In this document: positions 53,519-62,610 of the stretch, piece by piece | Numbering within the stretch: the stretch's first letter is position 1 | Layout of the letters: every line of letters starts with the position of its first letter | Assembly (NCBI GenBank): GCA_902779185.1 | Contig: CACZAM010000010.1 | Span: 1-64,000 of the forward strand | Source: an uncultured Eubacteriales bacterium | Lineage (GTDB): Bacteria; Bacillota; Clostridia; Peptostreptococcales; Anaerovoracaceae | Direction of reading: 5' to 3' | Length of the DNA: 64,000 bases | Program-made: the position numbers and the translations under genes | Notes under the pieces: generated by a model | Database searches by the model: none | Told to the model about the DNA's origin: nothing | What the model saw: only the letters and a program-made list of their open reading frames with translations

Positions 53519-55033
53519 ATGAGTTCTGAAATGTTAACTTTTATTCTGTACTTTGTGGCCCTTATGGGAGTAGTAATTTACTTCTATATTAAGGACAAGC
53601 AGAGAAGCCAGGAGGACTACTTCCTCGGCGGACGTGCGATGGGCCCTTGGGTAACAGCACTATCCGCGCAGGCATCTGATATGTCAGCATGGCTGCTGAT
53701 GGGACTTCCGGGATCGATCCTGGCCTTCGGATTCGGCCAGATCTGGATCGGTATCGGACTCGCACTCGGTACAGCGCTCAACTGGATCCTTTGCGCAAGA
53801 AGACTGAGAGTTTTCTCGGAAGAGGCAAATGACTCCATCACTATCCCGCAGTTCCTTGCAAATAGATTTGACGCAGATACCAAGACACTGCAGATCATCT
53901 GCGCTCTGATCTTCCTGTTTGCCTACACTATCTACGTTGCATCCGCTTTCGTAGCAGGCACAACAGTATTCGGAACACTGTTCCCGGGAATCTCGACAAC
54001 ACTCGCAATGGTTATCTTCGCACTGCTGATCGTATTCTACACGATCTTCGGAGGATTCACCGCTGTATGCTGGACAGACTTCTTCCAGGGCATGCTGATG
54101 ATGATCGCTCTCATGGCAGTTCCTATCACAGTATGGCTCACACACCAGCAGCTCGATACCTCGCTGCTCAGCCAGGTATATGAGTACACAGACGCAAGCG
54201 GTGCGGTAGTCACATGTGACTTCGGAAGCGGCATCTTCAGCGCAAGCTGGCAGGATATCGCGACCGGTATGGCATGGGGTCTCGGATACTTCGGTATGCC
54301 GCACATCATCGTAAGATTCATGTCAATCGAGAAACCTTCTGAAATCAAGAAGTCCTCGACCATCGCCATCATCTGGGTAGTCATCTCACTCGGAAGTGCA
54401 TGCCTCATCGCTTACATGGGCAGAATGCTTGTTGCTGATGAACTGCTCCCAATCGGAATGCAGAAAATCGTATTCATCACGATGGCAAGAAAGTTCTTCC
54501 CACCGGCACTCTCCGGACTTCTGCTCGCGGCTATCATCGCTGCTTCGGTATCGACAGCGGACTCTCAGCTGCTCGTAGCTTCCAGCTCATTCACAGCTGA
54601 CCTGTACGCTCAGTTCAAGAAGAACGTAACCGAGAAGGAAGCCGTAATGGTTGGACGTATAGTAGTAGTTATAATCGCAATCATTGCTTACCTGATCGCT
54701 TCTTCAAAGGGAGCAGGCGCACAGGCTATCATGAACCTGGTAGAGAACGCATGGGGCGCATTCGGTGCTTCATTCGGACCTGTAATCATCCTGTCGCTCT
54801 TCTGGAGAGAGTTCAACTACAAGGGAGCTATCGCAGGCATCATTGCAGGTTTCGTAGTAGACCTCGGCTGGCTCTTCGGCGGACTCTCTGCTTCGACAGG
54901 TGTATATGAGCTCCTGCCTGGATTCATCGCTGGCGGAATCGTAGCATTCATCGTTGCAAAGGCCACACCGACACTTGATAAGGAAAGAGCAGTATTCGAC
55001 AAGGCAAGAGAAAGAGACGCACTTGCTGACTGA
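53519..55033 (+). CDS. putP: Sodium/proline-type solute symporter (SSS family)
   Basis: 504 residues, about thirteen membrane segments. SSS-family signatures: YFLGGRAMGPWVTALSAQAS, WLLMGLPGSI, DSITIPQFLANRF and STADSQLLVASSSF near sodium site 2. The start at 53519 follows AAAAGGAG by six bases. Length and motifs fit PutP; another cargo is possible. It is preceded by the Rex-type box and structured leader, and closed by a strong terminator. Confidence 0.92.
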   Translation: MSSEMLTFILYFVALMGVVIYFYIKDKQRSQEDYFLGGRAMGPWVTALSAQASDMSAWLLMGLPGSILAFGFGQIWIGIGLALGTALNWILCARRLRVFSEEANDSITIPQFLANRFDADTKTLQIICALIFLFAYTIYVASAFVAGTTVFGTLFPGISTTLAMVIFALLIVFYTIFGGFTAVCWTDFFQGMLMMIALMAVPITVWLTHQQLDTSLLSQVYEYTDASGAVVTCDFGSGIFSASWQDIATGMAWGLGYFGMPHIIVRFMSIEKPSEIKKSSTIAIIWVVISLGSACLIAYMGRMLVADELLPIGMQKIVFITMARKFFPPALSGLLLAAIIAASVSTADSQLLVASSSFTADLYAQFKKNVTEKEAVMVGRIVVVIIAIIAYLIASSKGAGAQAIMNLVENAWGAFGASFGPVIILSLFWREFNYKGAIAGIIAGFVVDLGWLFGGLSASTGVYELLPGFIAGGIVAFIVAKATPTLDKERAVFDKARERDALAD

Positions 55034-55063
55034 TCAGTGAACTGACAGAAATCAGAATAGAAC

Positions 55064-55099
55064 AATAATCAGCATCTTAACCGGTGCTGATTATTTTTT
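55064..55099 (+). terminator. Terminator after putP
   Basis: AATAATCAGCA (55064-55074) with TGCTGATTATT (55085-55095), followed by TTTT. Confidence 0.95.
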
Positions 55100-55230
55100 C
55101 TGAACGTTATGAGAAAAAACCGGCTGAAAATAAGCTTGAAAAAAGGGGATGACATATTTATACTAGTCGTCGGCATTATAAACTCTCAGATTTACAAAAG
55201 CTGAAATCAATGAAGAAAAAGGAGATACTG

Positions 55231-56010
55231 GTGAAAGTAAACGCGTGGGGAGCCTCCCACAGAGGGAATTTAAGAGTACATAACGAAGATAATATATATG
55301 TAGATGGTATATTCCGTGATGAATTGTCTGAGGATAACATCCTGATCCACAGCCGCAGGAGAGCATCGCCGTATGTGTATGCTGTGTTTGACGGCCTTGG
55401 AGGCGAAGCATGCGGAGAGGAGGCGTCTCTGATCGCGGCGCTTGGACTTAAAGCCATGGAGGACATAAACGCAGCAAGCGATATAGAAACATATGTAACA
55501 GCAGCACATAAAGCGATCATAAATGAATCTGTCCGCAAAAATGCGCCTAACATGGGCACCACAGTAGCTTCCGTGCAGATTTTTGATGACCATGCAACTG
55601 TTTTCAATGTTGGAGACAGCCGGGTATATCTGTACAGGGACAACATGCTGACACAGATTTCCAGAGACCATAGCGTGGTGCAGTCGCTCATCGATAGGGG
55701 ACTGCTTAAAGAGGAGGAAAGACACACGAGCAGATATGCGGGGGAACTGACTCAATACATCGGGATGGAATCTGATGAAGACATCAGACCACAGGTATAT
55801 AAGACAACAACAAGCATAAGATCAGGCGATGTATTTCTGATCTGCAGTGACGGCCTGAACGATGAAATGAGTGATGCACAGCTGCATGACTTTCTGGAGG
55901 ATAACAGTAAAAGCGGCGCCGAAGCAATTGCCGCAAAGCTTATCAAAAAAGCGACAGACGGCAAGTGCATAGATAATTTGTCGGTAATAGTTTGTAAATT
56001 GGTAAATTAA
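55231..56010 (+). CDS. PP2C-family protein phosphatase
   Basis: 259 residues from the GTG at 55231, six bases after AAAAGGAG; the ATG at 55210 has no ribosome site. PP2C metal and phosphate motifs: GNLRVHNEDN, VFDGLGGEACGE, MGTTVASVQIF, VGDSRVYLYRD, ICSDGLNDEM and the final DNLSVIV. It removes phosphate from Ser/Thr proteins. Unlike the standard cluster, no Ser/Thr kinase gene is next to it. Confidence 0.92.
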   Translation: MKVNAWGASHRGNLRVHNEDNIYVDGIFRDELSEDNILIHSRRRASPYVYAVFDGLGGEACGEEASLIAALGLKAMEDINAASDIETYVTAAHKAIINESVRKNAPNMGTTVASVQIFDDHATVFNVGDSRVYLYRDNMLTQISRDHSVVQSLIDRGLLKEEERHTSRYAGELTQYIGMESDEDIRPQVYKTTTSIRSGDVFLICSDGLNDEMSDAQLHDFLEDNSKSGAEAIAAKLIKKATDGKCIDNLSVIVCKLVN

Positions 56011-56081
56011 ATTAAAAAAGAACAGAGCATTAAAACGAATCGATATTTTTCAGGCATTACAAACATCAGATTCGTTACCGT

Positions 56082-56111
56082 GATGCAGGCAGCAAAAGCC
56101 TGCATCTTTTT
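56082..56111 (+). terminator. Terminator after PP2C gene
   Basis: GATGCAGGC (56082-56090) with GCCTGCATC (56098-56106), then TTTTTG. In the rest of 56011-56301 a wider dyad ACGAATC/GATTCGT (around 56033-56074) is visible and no gene. Confidence 0.93.
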
Positions 56112-56301
56112 GTATGTGCACATTGTATGCCAGAACACGAAAAGGAGGGCATGCGCACATACAACACACATAGATTTCGTATTATTTCAATATGTTAAGA
56201 AAGGCCATAACAAGCATTTAGATTTATTTACGAAAGAAGACGGCTGGAATATTCTGTGGCACAGTGGGGGATTATTGCTTCTGAAAATGGAGGGCAAAAT
56301 C

Positions 56302-56988
56302 ATGAAAAGAAGGATAACAACTGTGATAATGGCGATTCTGGCGTTCACTTTGCTGATGCCGTTTGTTTCACCCGCAGCCTATGCCGCGGATCTGCTTGAG
56401 AGCAAAGCTGTTTACTATACTGAGGAATCCGACTATATGGACGGAGACTGTATACTGACAGCGTCCAGAATGATGATCAGAAGAGCAGCCATAATGCGGA
56501 ACAATTCCGACTGGTCAGAAATAACAAATGAATCGCTGAGACCGGAGGCCACAACGGACGGACTGCTTCTGTACAGCTTCAGCTACGAGGCCGGAGGAGT
56601 CACTTACAGCATCGCCAGCGGCTCATTCAAAGAAGAGGGAAGCTGCGCGAGAATAGGAGAATTCGAAAGCCTGCTTAGAGACCATCCTGAAGGAATTGTG
56701 GTGTGGGGAATCGATGCTGCCAGCACTGGAACTCATGGAGTTCTTGTGGTAAAAGCAGAAAACGGGGAAGTCTACGCCATGGATTCATCCTACAACATGG
56801 GACCGTTCAAGGAAGGAATACAGAAATGGAAGGACACGACCATGCTTGATCCGTCTCTTGTAACGGATTACTGGTACATAAGTGAAGTTAACCCGGACAG
56901 GGGAATAACCGGAACATATACTGACAGCAATGGAAATACCCGTACTCACACCTTCATTTTAAATAGATTGCGCCTGGCCAGTATTTAG
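56302..56988 (+). CDS. Secreted cysteine-peptidase-like protein
   Basis: 228 residues from ATG 56302 with GGAGGG upstream. A signal peptide ends at AYA (residue 28). The mature part shows Cys50 in MDGDCILTASRMMIRRAA, His145 in TGTHGVLVV and Asp161 in YAMDSSYNMG, the order and spacing of a papain/C39-like fold. Catalysis is an inference. It lacks sortase and cell-wall binding motifs, so it is probably released. No neighbour points to a substrate. Confidence 0.75.
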   Translation: MKRRITTVIMAILAFTLLMPFVSPAAYAADLLESKAVYYTEESDYMDGDCILTASRMMIRRAAIMRNNSDWSEITNESLRPEATTDGLLLYSFSYEAGGVTYSIASGSFKEEGSCARIGEFESLLRDHPEGIVVWGIDAASTGTHGVLVVKAENGEVYAMDSSYNMGPFKEGIQKWKDTTMLDPSLVTDYWYISEVNPDRGITGTYTDSNGNTRTHTFILNRLRLASI

Positions 56989-57009
56989 GCAGCTTTGCGT
57001 GCAGAAGAA

Positions 57010-57031
57010 AAAGGGCGGCCATTTCGGCCGC
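57010..57031 (-). terminator. Terminator of DUF1015 gene
   Basis: GCGGCC/GGCCGC (57015-57031); on the minus strand the stem is followed by CCTTTTTCTTC. It separates two convergent genes. Confidence 0.85.
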
Positions 57032-57067
57032 ACCTTGATTCTGTTTGGGTTTTGTATGGAACAGTTT

Positions 57068-58378
57068 CTATTTAGCGATGTAACGGGATTCGATATAGTA
57101 TCTCTTCTCGTTTGCTTCGCCCATTGAGAATGTCTTTCTCGGAAGTGCTCCGTCTGCAGCAACTGCAGGGAAGAGCATGAACTTATCCATCGGCGGAAGC
57201 ATGAATCCTGCATTGCCGTCTCTTACTGACAGCTTCTCAACAGCAGCTGTGCCGTGAATATAGTCGATATCACAGACTTTTTCTTCCTTGACCATAATAT
57301 CAAGGGCAGCCTGCAGAGCGCCTACCTCAAGCTTATTTTCAGGCTCTTCGATGATGATCTTTCCTCTCTGAGCGCCTGTGATATAAGGGATCTCAAATGC
57401 GCCTTCAGGAGCAGCTGCATCAGCATCAGCCAGATATGCCTTTCCGTTAAGCTTGCCCAGGTGATCAACGAGTTTGTTTACGAGATCCATTCCCGACTGG
57501 CCCTGATTAGCGAAGATGACTCTGTGAATAGGCTCGAATACGATTCCGTCATCATGGATGTTCTCGATCTCGCAGAGAGCGTATCTTGCAGGGTGTCCTT
57601 CGATCTCTTCAGGTGAGAGAGTCTTCTTGATGTTTTCCCAGGCGGTCTTTGCTGTAGCGAGGGAGTGGTTGCCGTCGCCCATAGCCTGGAAAATAACGTG
57701 ACCCGCACCGTACTTTTCTTCAGCCTTGTCGTAGAGTACCGACAGAGCGTCCTTTGCACCTTCAAGATTTTTCTCCTCGATGAAACATCCGGTAATATGT
57801 CCGCCGTCCATCATGAGGTCGGTATCGTAGATGACTTCTTTCGGTGCGTCAACGAGAGGCTCGATAACGGACTTGTCAGGGTCATCAATAAGGATAAGGA
57901 TGTGAGGCATCTCAATAGGAGCGTCTCCTCTGATTCTCAGGCGAGGCGGTATACGCTCTACTACTGTACCTTCAGTTGCTCTTGTGAGTGAGCTTGAGCC
58001 CTTGCTGAAGTCATAAGCTTCGAGGTCTGTAGCAATGACGAGACCAAGGCGGGAACGTCCTTCAGCAGTTCTCTTGATAAGCATGCAGCCCGGCGCCATC
58101 TTCCTGAGAGTGCCGTCCTCAAGATACTTATCCATTGCTGCGCGGATATCTTTGATCCTTTCTGCTTCACCCGGCTTGTCGAGGTAAAGCTCAGGCAGCA
58201 TCAGTCTGAGTGTCGATGGCGCGTCGCCTACGATCTCCTCAACTTTATCCCAGTACTCAGGTTCAGAAGTGAACTGGTCACAAGCTACTACAGCCCATTT
58301 GAAATAGTCTGTGCCTTCCTTAGGCAGCATTATCTCAGGGATATGCAGACCGAATTTGCTCCAATCATATTTTGCCAT
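57068..58378 (-). CDS. DUF1015 family protein
   Basis: 436 residues. Family features: an N-terminal FKWAVVACDQFTSEPEYWDK, central RATEGTVVERIPPRLRIRG, then AMGDGNHSLATAKTAWENIK with conserved His/Asp, and DFIHGTAAVE-like DIDYIHGTAAVEKLS. The family is related to ParB/SerK-type kinases, but the function in Clostridia is unproved. GGAGGAATACC precedes the ATG. It often occurs beside serine-biosynthesis genes; here its neighbour is a divergent aminotransferase. Confidence 0.88.
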   Translation of the reverse strand: MAKYDWSKFGLHIPEIMLPKEGTDYFKWAVVACDQFTSEPEYWDKVEEIVGDAPSTLRLMLPELYLDKPGEAERIKDIRAAMDKYLEDGTLRKMAPGCMLIKRTAEGRSRLGLVIATDLEAYDFSKGSSSLTRATEGTVVERIPPRLRIRGDAPIEMPHILILIDDPDKSVIEPLVDAPKEVIYDTDLMMDGGHITGCFIEEKNLEGAKDALSVLYDKAEEKYGAGHVIFQAMGDGNHSLATAKTAWENIKKTLSPEEIEGHPARYALCEIENIHDDGIVFEPIHRVIFANQGQSGMDLVNKLVDHLGKLNGKAYLADADAAAPEGAFEIPYITGAQRGKIIIEEPENKLEVGALQAALDIMVKEEKVCDIDYIHGTAAVEKLSVRDGNAGFMLPPMDKFMLFPAVAADGALPRKTFSMGEANEKRYYIESRYIAK

Positions 58379-58579
58379 AGGTATTCCTCCAAATTACTTG
58401 AAACAATAGGGTAACACGCGCTTGGCGCAGCAGGCGCGAAGCACTGTTCTGATGAATCCATTATCGAACAAAAAAGGGCTTTTTGCAAGGCTATATATGA
58501 TACAATTACAATTGAAAAAGGACATTTCAGGATTGGAGCTAAAATACATTATTTATGCTTTTGCTCAGGAGGTTTTTCA

Positions 58580-59779
58580 ATGATTTCGAAAGCGATGGAA
58601 CCTTTCCTCGCCGGCAGTTCCCAGATAAGGGCAATGTTTGAGGAAGGTAAAAGAATGGCTAAAATATATGGCGAAGAAAATGTGTATGATTTCAGTATCG
58701 GCAATCCGGGGCTGAAACCTCCGCAGGAAGTTTTCGATGCCATTGATGAGATAAATCATGAGCTCGATCCTCTTTACGTACATGGTTATCCGTCGAATGC
58801 GGGCTATGAGTCGACCAGAAGAGCCATAGCTGAAGACCTGAACGAGAGAGCGAAAGGGGCGTTTTTCGATGTTGACCATATAATCATGTCCTGCGGAGCC
58901 GCTTACTCCATCAATATGATAAACAAGTGCATATTTGATCCCGGTGATAAACTCGTTGTGTTTGCCCCATACTTTGTGGAATACGGCAACTGGGCTCGCA
59001 ACTGGGGCGCCGGGACCATTGTGGTACCGGCAAATGAAAAGCTTGGATTTGACCCTGACGCGGAAGCGCTCAGGGAGCTGCTTGTACCTGAAGTCAAGGG
59101 CGTTATGCTAAATAACCCTAATAACCCGACAGGGAAGATCTACTCCAGAGAAGCTCTGGACAAGGTGGCAGATGTACTCAGGGAAGCGGAAGAGAAATTC
59201 GGTCACACCATCTATCTGATATGCGATGAGCCGTACAGAGAGCTCGTTTACACTGATCAGGACGTACCTTTCCCGGGAGACTATTATGCAGATTCGCTGA
59301 TAGCATATTCATGGTCAAAATCCCTGTCCATGCCGGGCGATCGTATCGGATATGTAGCTGTTCCTAAGTGCGCGGAAGGGCATGAAGAACTGGCTCAGGC
59401 TCTCGTGGTTGCCGGCAGAGTGCTCGGAGGAACAAACGCTCCTACGATTCAGGAACTCATAGTAGAAAGATGTCTGAAATGCAGATCAGACCTGGATTAT
59501 TACAAGATGAATGCCAAAGATCTTTACGAGATCGTTACGGGGGCAGGACTGGAGGCGCTTTATCCTCAGGGTGCTTTCTATATGTGGATCAAGTCACCTG
59601 TGCAGAATGAGATCGAATTTGTACAGGCGGCCAAGGAAGAGAGAATACTTATAACTCCGGGACGTGCGTTTGATGGACCGGGATGGGTAAGAGCTTCCTT
59701 CTGCGGAAAGAATTCGACGATCCGGAGATCAAAGGAATCATGGATGAATCTTGGAAAGAGATTCGGTCTGATCAAATAA
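58580..59779 (+). CDS. Class I/II PLP aminotransferase
   Basis: 399 residues with PLP Lys in YSWSKSLSMPGDRIGY, NNPNNPTGKIYS and CDEPYRELVY. It is a paralogue of the enzyme at 39448-40641. AGGAGG precedes the start. It is convergent with buk and divergent from DUF1015. Specificity is unknown; an aspartate/alanine-type role is plausible. Confidence 0.9.
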   Translation: MISKAMEPFLAGSSQIRAMFEEGKRMAKIYGEENVYDFSIGNPGLKPPQEVFDAIDEINHELDPLYVHGYPSNAGYESTRRAIAEDLNERAKGAFFDVDHIIMSCGAAYSINMINKCIFDPGDKLVVFAPYFVEYGNWARNWGAGTIVVPANEKLGFDPDAEALRELLVPEVKGVMLNNPNNPTGKIYSREALDKVADVLREAEEKFGHTIYLICDEPYRELVYTDQDVPFPGDYYADSLIAYSWSKSLSMPGDRIGYVAVPKCAEGHEELAQALVVAGRVLGGTNAPTIQELIVERCLKCRSDLDYYKMNAKDLYEIVTGAGLEALYPQGAFYMWIKSPVQNEIEFVQAAKEERILITPGRAFDGPGWVRASFCGKNSTIRRSKESWMNLGKRFGLIK

Positions 59780-59780
59780 T

Positions 59781-59796
59781 GTAAAATACACTTTAC
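59781..59796. repeat. Near copy of GTAAAG-N4-CTTTAC box
   Basis: GTAAAATACACTTTAC differs by one base in the left arm from the boxes before rnhB. It lies directly after the aminotransferase stop codon, before the convergent terminator. Confidence 0.4.
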
Positions 59797-59826
59797 GTTA
59801 ATCGCCGGTAACTTAAAAATAAAACG

Positions 59827-59861
59827 CGCTTCTGTACATTAGCCTGTACAGAAGCGTGCTT
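59827..59861. terminator. Bidirectional terminator
   Basis: CGCTTCTGTACA (59827-59838) with TGTACAGAAGCG (59845-59856), with T and A runs on both sides, between the convergent aminotransferase and buk. Confidence 0.95.
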
Positions 59862-59894
59862 TTTATGTCTTTCAGCTCATTATACAGATATAAA

Positions 59895-61040
59895 CTAGCG
59901 TGCAGGAACGGTGCCAGGCTTTACTCCCGGAACGATGCTGATCCTGTCTTCTGCTGAAGCTGCGATTTCTCCGAAGTCCTGCAGCTTTTCCTCTCCTCTG
60001 AGCACTCTCAGACAGCCGGCTGCCAGCGCTTCCATTTCGAATTCTCCAGGCATGATTTCAACAGGGCAGATGAAATCGACATGGTCTTTTATGTAACCGG
60101 AAACATACTTCGAATATGAGATGCCGCCCGTCAGGATGATGCGGTCTACCTTGCCGCATACAGTAGCAGCAAGCTTGGCGATATCCTTTGCAACATTAAG
60201 GCACATTGCCTCATATACGATCGCGGCATATTTATCACCGTCGGAGACCATCTTCTCTACGTCGCGGGCATCTGCCGTTCCGAGGTGAGCGATCAGTCCG
60301 CCTTTGCCGTGGAAGAGTTTCATGGCTTCTTTATATGAGTACTTTCCGCTGTAGCAGAGATCTACAAGACGCTTTGCGCTTACTCCGCCTCCTCTTTCAG
60401 GTGTGAAGTTACCTTCGTCATCATTGACACTGTCGATGTTGACGCCGTCTTTGTACAATCTGATAGAGCTTCCGCCGCCGAGATGCGCAACGATGAAGGT
60501 GCATTCATCGAATTTCTTTCCGAGCTTTTCTTCCGCGCACTTGATTGCCATGGCTCTGGTATTGAGTGTATGGCCAACTGTAAAGTGAGGGAGCTCAGGA
60601 ACTCCGCTGACTCTTGCTACAGGCATTTTTTCATCAGTCCCGATGGCGTCGTAAATGCAAACCGGGATCCCGAGCTCCTTGTTGAGATCGAAAGCGATCA
60701 TGCTTCCGATGAGAGAAGGATGCTTTGCGAGATCTTCAGGCCTTGTAAGGAAGTCTATCATTGCCTGGTCTATACCAATTGCCCCGTGAGGACACGGCAC
60801 GATATTTCCGCCTCTTGAAACAGCCGCTGTCAGGGACTCCATGCTTACGCCGTTTTCCTTCAGGGATTCTTTGATTTTGTCATATCTGAACTCATACTGC
60901 TCTGTTACATCTCCGAAAGGCGCGAGCTCTTCAGTTGAGTGGCGGATAGTATCATTGAACACTTCCTTATCGTCGTCATAGACAGCGATCTTGCTTGAAG
61001 TGGAACCCAGATTCATAACCAATATTCTTTCTGCTGCCAT
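59895..61040 (-). CDS. buk: Butyrate kinase
   Basis: 381 residues from ATG 61040, with GGAGGG upstream; the ATG at 61052 overlaps that site. Acetokinase-family motifs: MNLGSTSSKIAVYD, VSRGGNIVPCPHGA (Buk type), AHLGGGSSIRLY and RIILTGGISYSKYV. It converts butyryl phosphate and ADP to butyrate and ATP. No phosphotransbutyrylase gene is adjacent, unlike the usual ptb-buk pair, so it may act with a gene elsewhere or on a branched acid. Confidence 0.93.
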   Translation of the reverse strand: MAAERILVMNLGSTSSKIAVYDDDKEVFNDTIRHSTEELAPFGDVTEQYEFRYDKIKESLKENGVSMESLTAAVSRGGNIVPCPHGAIGIDQAMIDFLTRPEDLAKHPSLIGSMIAFDLNKELGIPVCIYDAIGTDEKMPVARVSGVPELPHFTVGHTLNTRAMAIKCAEEKLGKKFDECTFIVAHLGGGSSIRLYKDGVNIDSVNDDEGNFTPERGGGVSAKRLVDLCYSGKYSYKEAMKLFHGKGGLIAHLGTADARDVEKMVSDGDKYAAIVYEAMCLNVAKDIAKLAATVCGKVDRIILTGGISYSKYVSGYIKDHVDFICPVEIMPGEFEMEALAAGCLRVLRGEEKLQDFGEIAASAEDRISIVPGVKPGTVPAR

Positions 61041-61107
61041 TATTCCCTCCATGTTTTTAGTTAAGTATTTCTAATCCTGATGAAATTGTACCATATACTC
61101 AAAAATA

Positions 61108-61140
61108 AAAAGTGAGCCGTTTGTGAAAACGTCTCACTTT
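61108..61140 (-). terminator. Terminator after uracil permease gene
   Basis: On the minus strand AAAGTGAG-A-CGTTT pairs with AAACG-G-CTCACTTT, followed by TTTATTTTTG. Confidence 0.9.
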
Positions 61141-61147
61141 CGAAATC

Positions 61148-62479
61148 TTATCTGCTTGAAGCGAATGTTTTCAGTTTTTCCTGATCTTCATCCACCTCAT
61201 CATACTCATTGGTAAGGTGGAATTTGTCGAGCAGATACATGATGAGTCCGAGGAGCATTCCGACTATGGCAGCAAGGCTCATTCCCTTGAGCTGGACCTG
61301 TCCGAGGTTGATGGCTATGCCGGAAAGTCCTACTACGAATACTACAGAAGTCATTGCGAGGTTGCGGGCCTTAGAGTAGTCGATCTTTGAGTCGACCATG
61401 AGTCTGATGCCCGAAGCACCGATCATTCCGTAGAGAAGGAAGCTTACACCGCCCATTACAGGACCCGGGATGGTCTGGATGAGAGCGGAAGCCTTGCCTA
61501 TGAACGAGAGCAGGATGGAGAATGCCGCGGCGCCTCCGATGACCCATACGCTGTATACTTTGGTTATGGCCATTACTCCGATGTTCTCACCGTATGTGGT
61601 GGTAGGGCATGATCCGCAGAAACCGGAGAGCGCGGTCGAGAAACCATCTGCAAACATCGACCTGTGGAGTCCCGGATCCTTCAGGAGGTTCTTGCCTACG
61701 ACCTCGGAGGTTACGACCTGATGTCCGATGTGCTCGGAAACGACTACAAGTGTAGCCGGGATTATGACGGCGATGGCCTGAGCGCTCCATTTAGGCGTCT
61801 GGAATGCAGGCAGTTCGAATACGCTTGCGCTGCCTACAGAGCTGAAGTCTACGAGCCCGAAAATGAGGGCAAGGACATAGCCTGCTACTATCGCGATCAG
61901 GATGGCGATGGCGCTCGCGAATCCTCTGTAAAGAACTCCGCCGAAAATAGCCAGCAGAAGTGTTACAAGAAATACTATCAGCACCTTCGGATCAAGATCT
62001 TCAACCATCGATCCGTCTCCATTGAGGATGCCGGCTGTCTGGGCAGCGCTTCCGGCGAGTTCAAGACCGATGAGCGCGACTATAGGACCCATCGCGGCCG
62101 GAGGCAGGATGGCGTCGATCCACCTGGTGCCGACAAACTTGATGATACATGCAACGCAGCACATCAGGAGACCCGTAATGACGAATCCGCCCAGCGCGTA
62201 CCGGTAGCCGAGATCAGGCTGCGCGATGACTATCAGGGCAGGTGATATGAATGCGAATGATGAACCGAGATAGGCAGGAGCTCCGCCTTTGGTGACAAAA
62301 ATAAAGATAAGTGTTCCGATGCCGTTCATGAGGAGGGCGATGGAAGGACTTATCCCGAGAATGTAAGGAACGAGTACCGAAGCACTGAACATAGCGAATG
62401 TGTGCTGAATTGAAAGGGGAATACCCTTACTAAGAGGTACTTTCTCCTGAATCTGGATGATCTGTCTTTGCTTAGCCAT
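61148..62479 (-). CDS. uraA: Uracil/xanthine permease (NCS2 family)
   Basis: 443 residues with about fourteen membrane segments. NCS2 motifs: IQHTFAMFSASVLVPYILG, the substrate Glu in VVVSEHIGHQ, and GSCPTTTYGENIGVMAITKVYS, with the STTYGENIG-like signature matching UraA/PyrP uracil carriers over xanthine carriers. It is a proton symporter. Divergent from selD, with no pyr gene nearby. Confidence 0.92.
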   Translation of the reverse strand: MAKQRQIIQIQEKVPLSKGIPLSIQHTFAMFSASVLVPYILGISPSIALLMNGIGTLIFIFVTKGGAPAYLGSSFAFISPALIVIAQPDLGYRYALGGFVITGLLMCCVACIIKFVGTRWIDAILPPAAMGPIVALIGLELAGSAAQTAGILNGDGSMVEDLDPKVLIVFLVTLLLAIFGGVLYRGFASAIAILIAIVAGYVLALIFGLVDFSSVGSASVFELPAFQTPKWSAQAIAVIIPATLVVVSEHIGHQVVTSEVVGKNLLKDPGLHRSMFADGFSTALSGFCGSCPTTTYGENIGVMAITKVYSVWVIGGAAAFSILLSFIGKASALIQTIPGPVMGGVSFLLYGMIGASGIRLMVDSKIDYSKARNLAMTSVVFVVGLSGIAINLGQVQLKGMSLAAIVGMLLGLIMYLLDKFHLTNEYDEVDEDQEKLKTFASSR

Positions 62480-62610
62480 AATATCTCTCTTTCGTTAAGA
62501 TGTCCGAAAATTCATTATGAAGATTATACAAACCCGTCTTTGTGATGACAATAGAAAAAAACACAATATCTTGTATTAAAAAAAGATAAAAGGTGGTAAT
62601 ATACACATAT

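Noticed and set aside
56152..56199. 15-codon ORF starting ATGCGCACA after AAAGGAGGG
   Set aside because: The ribosome site is too close to the ATG and nothing supports translation; likely part of the leader of the secreted protein gene.
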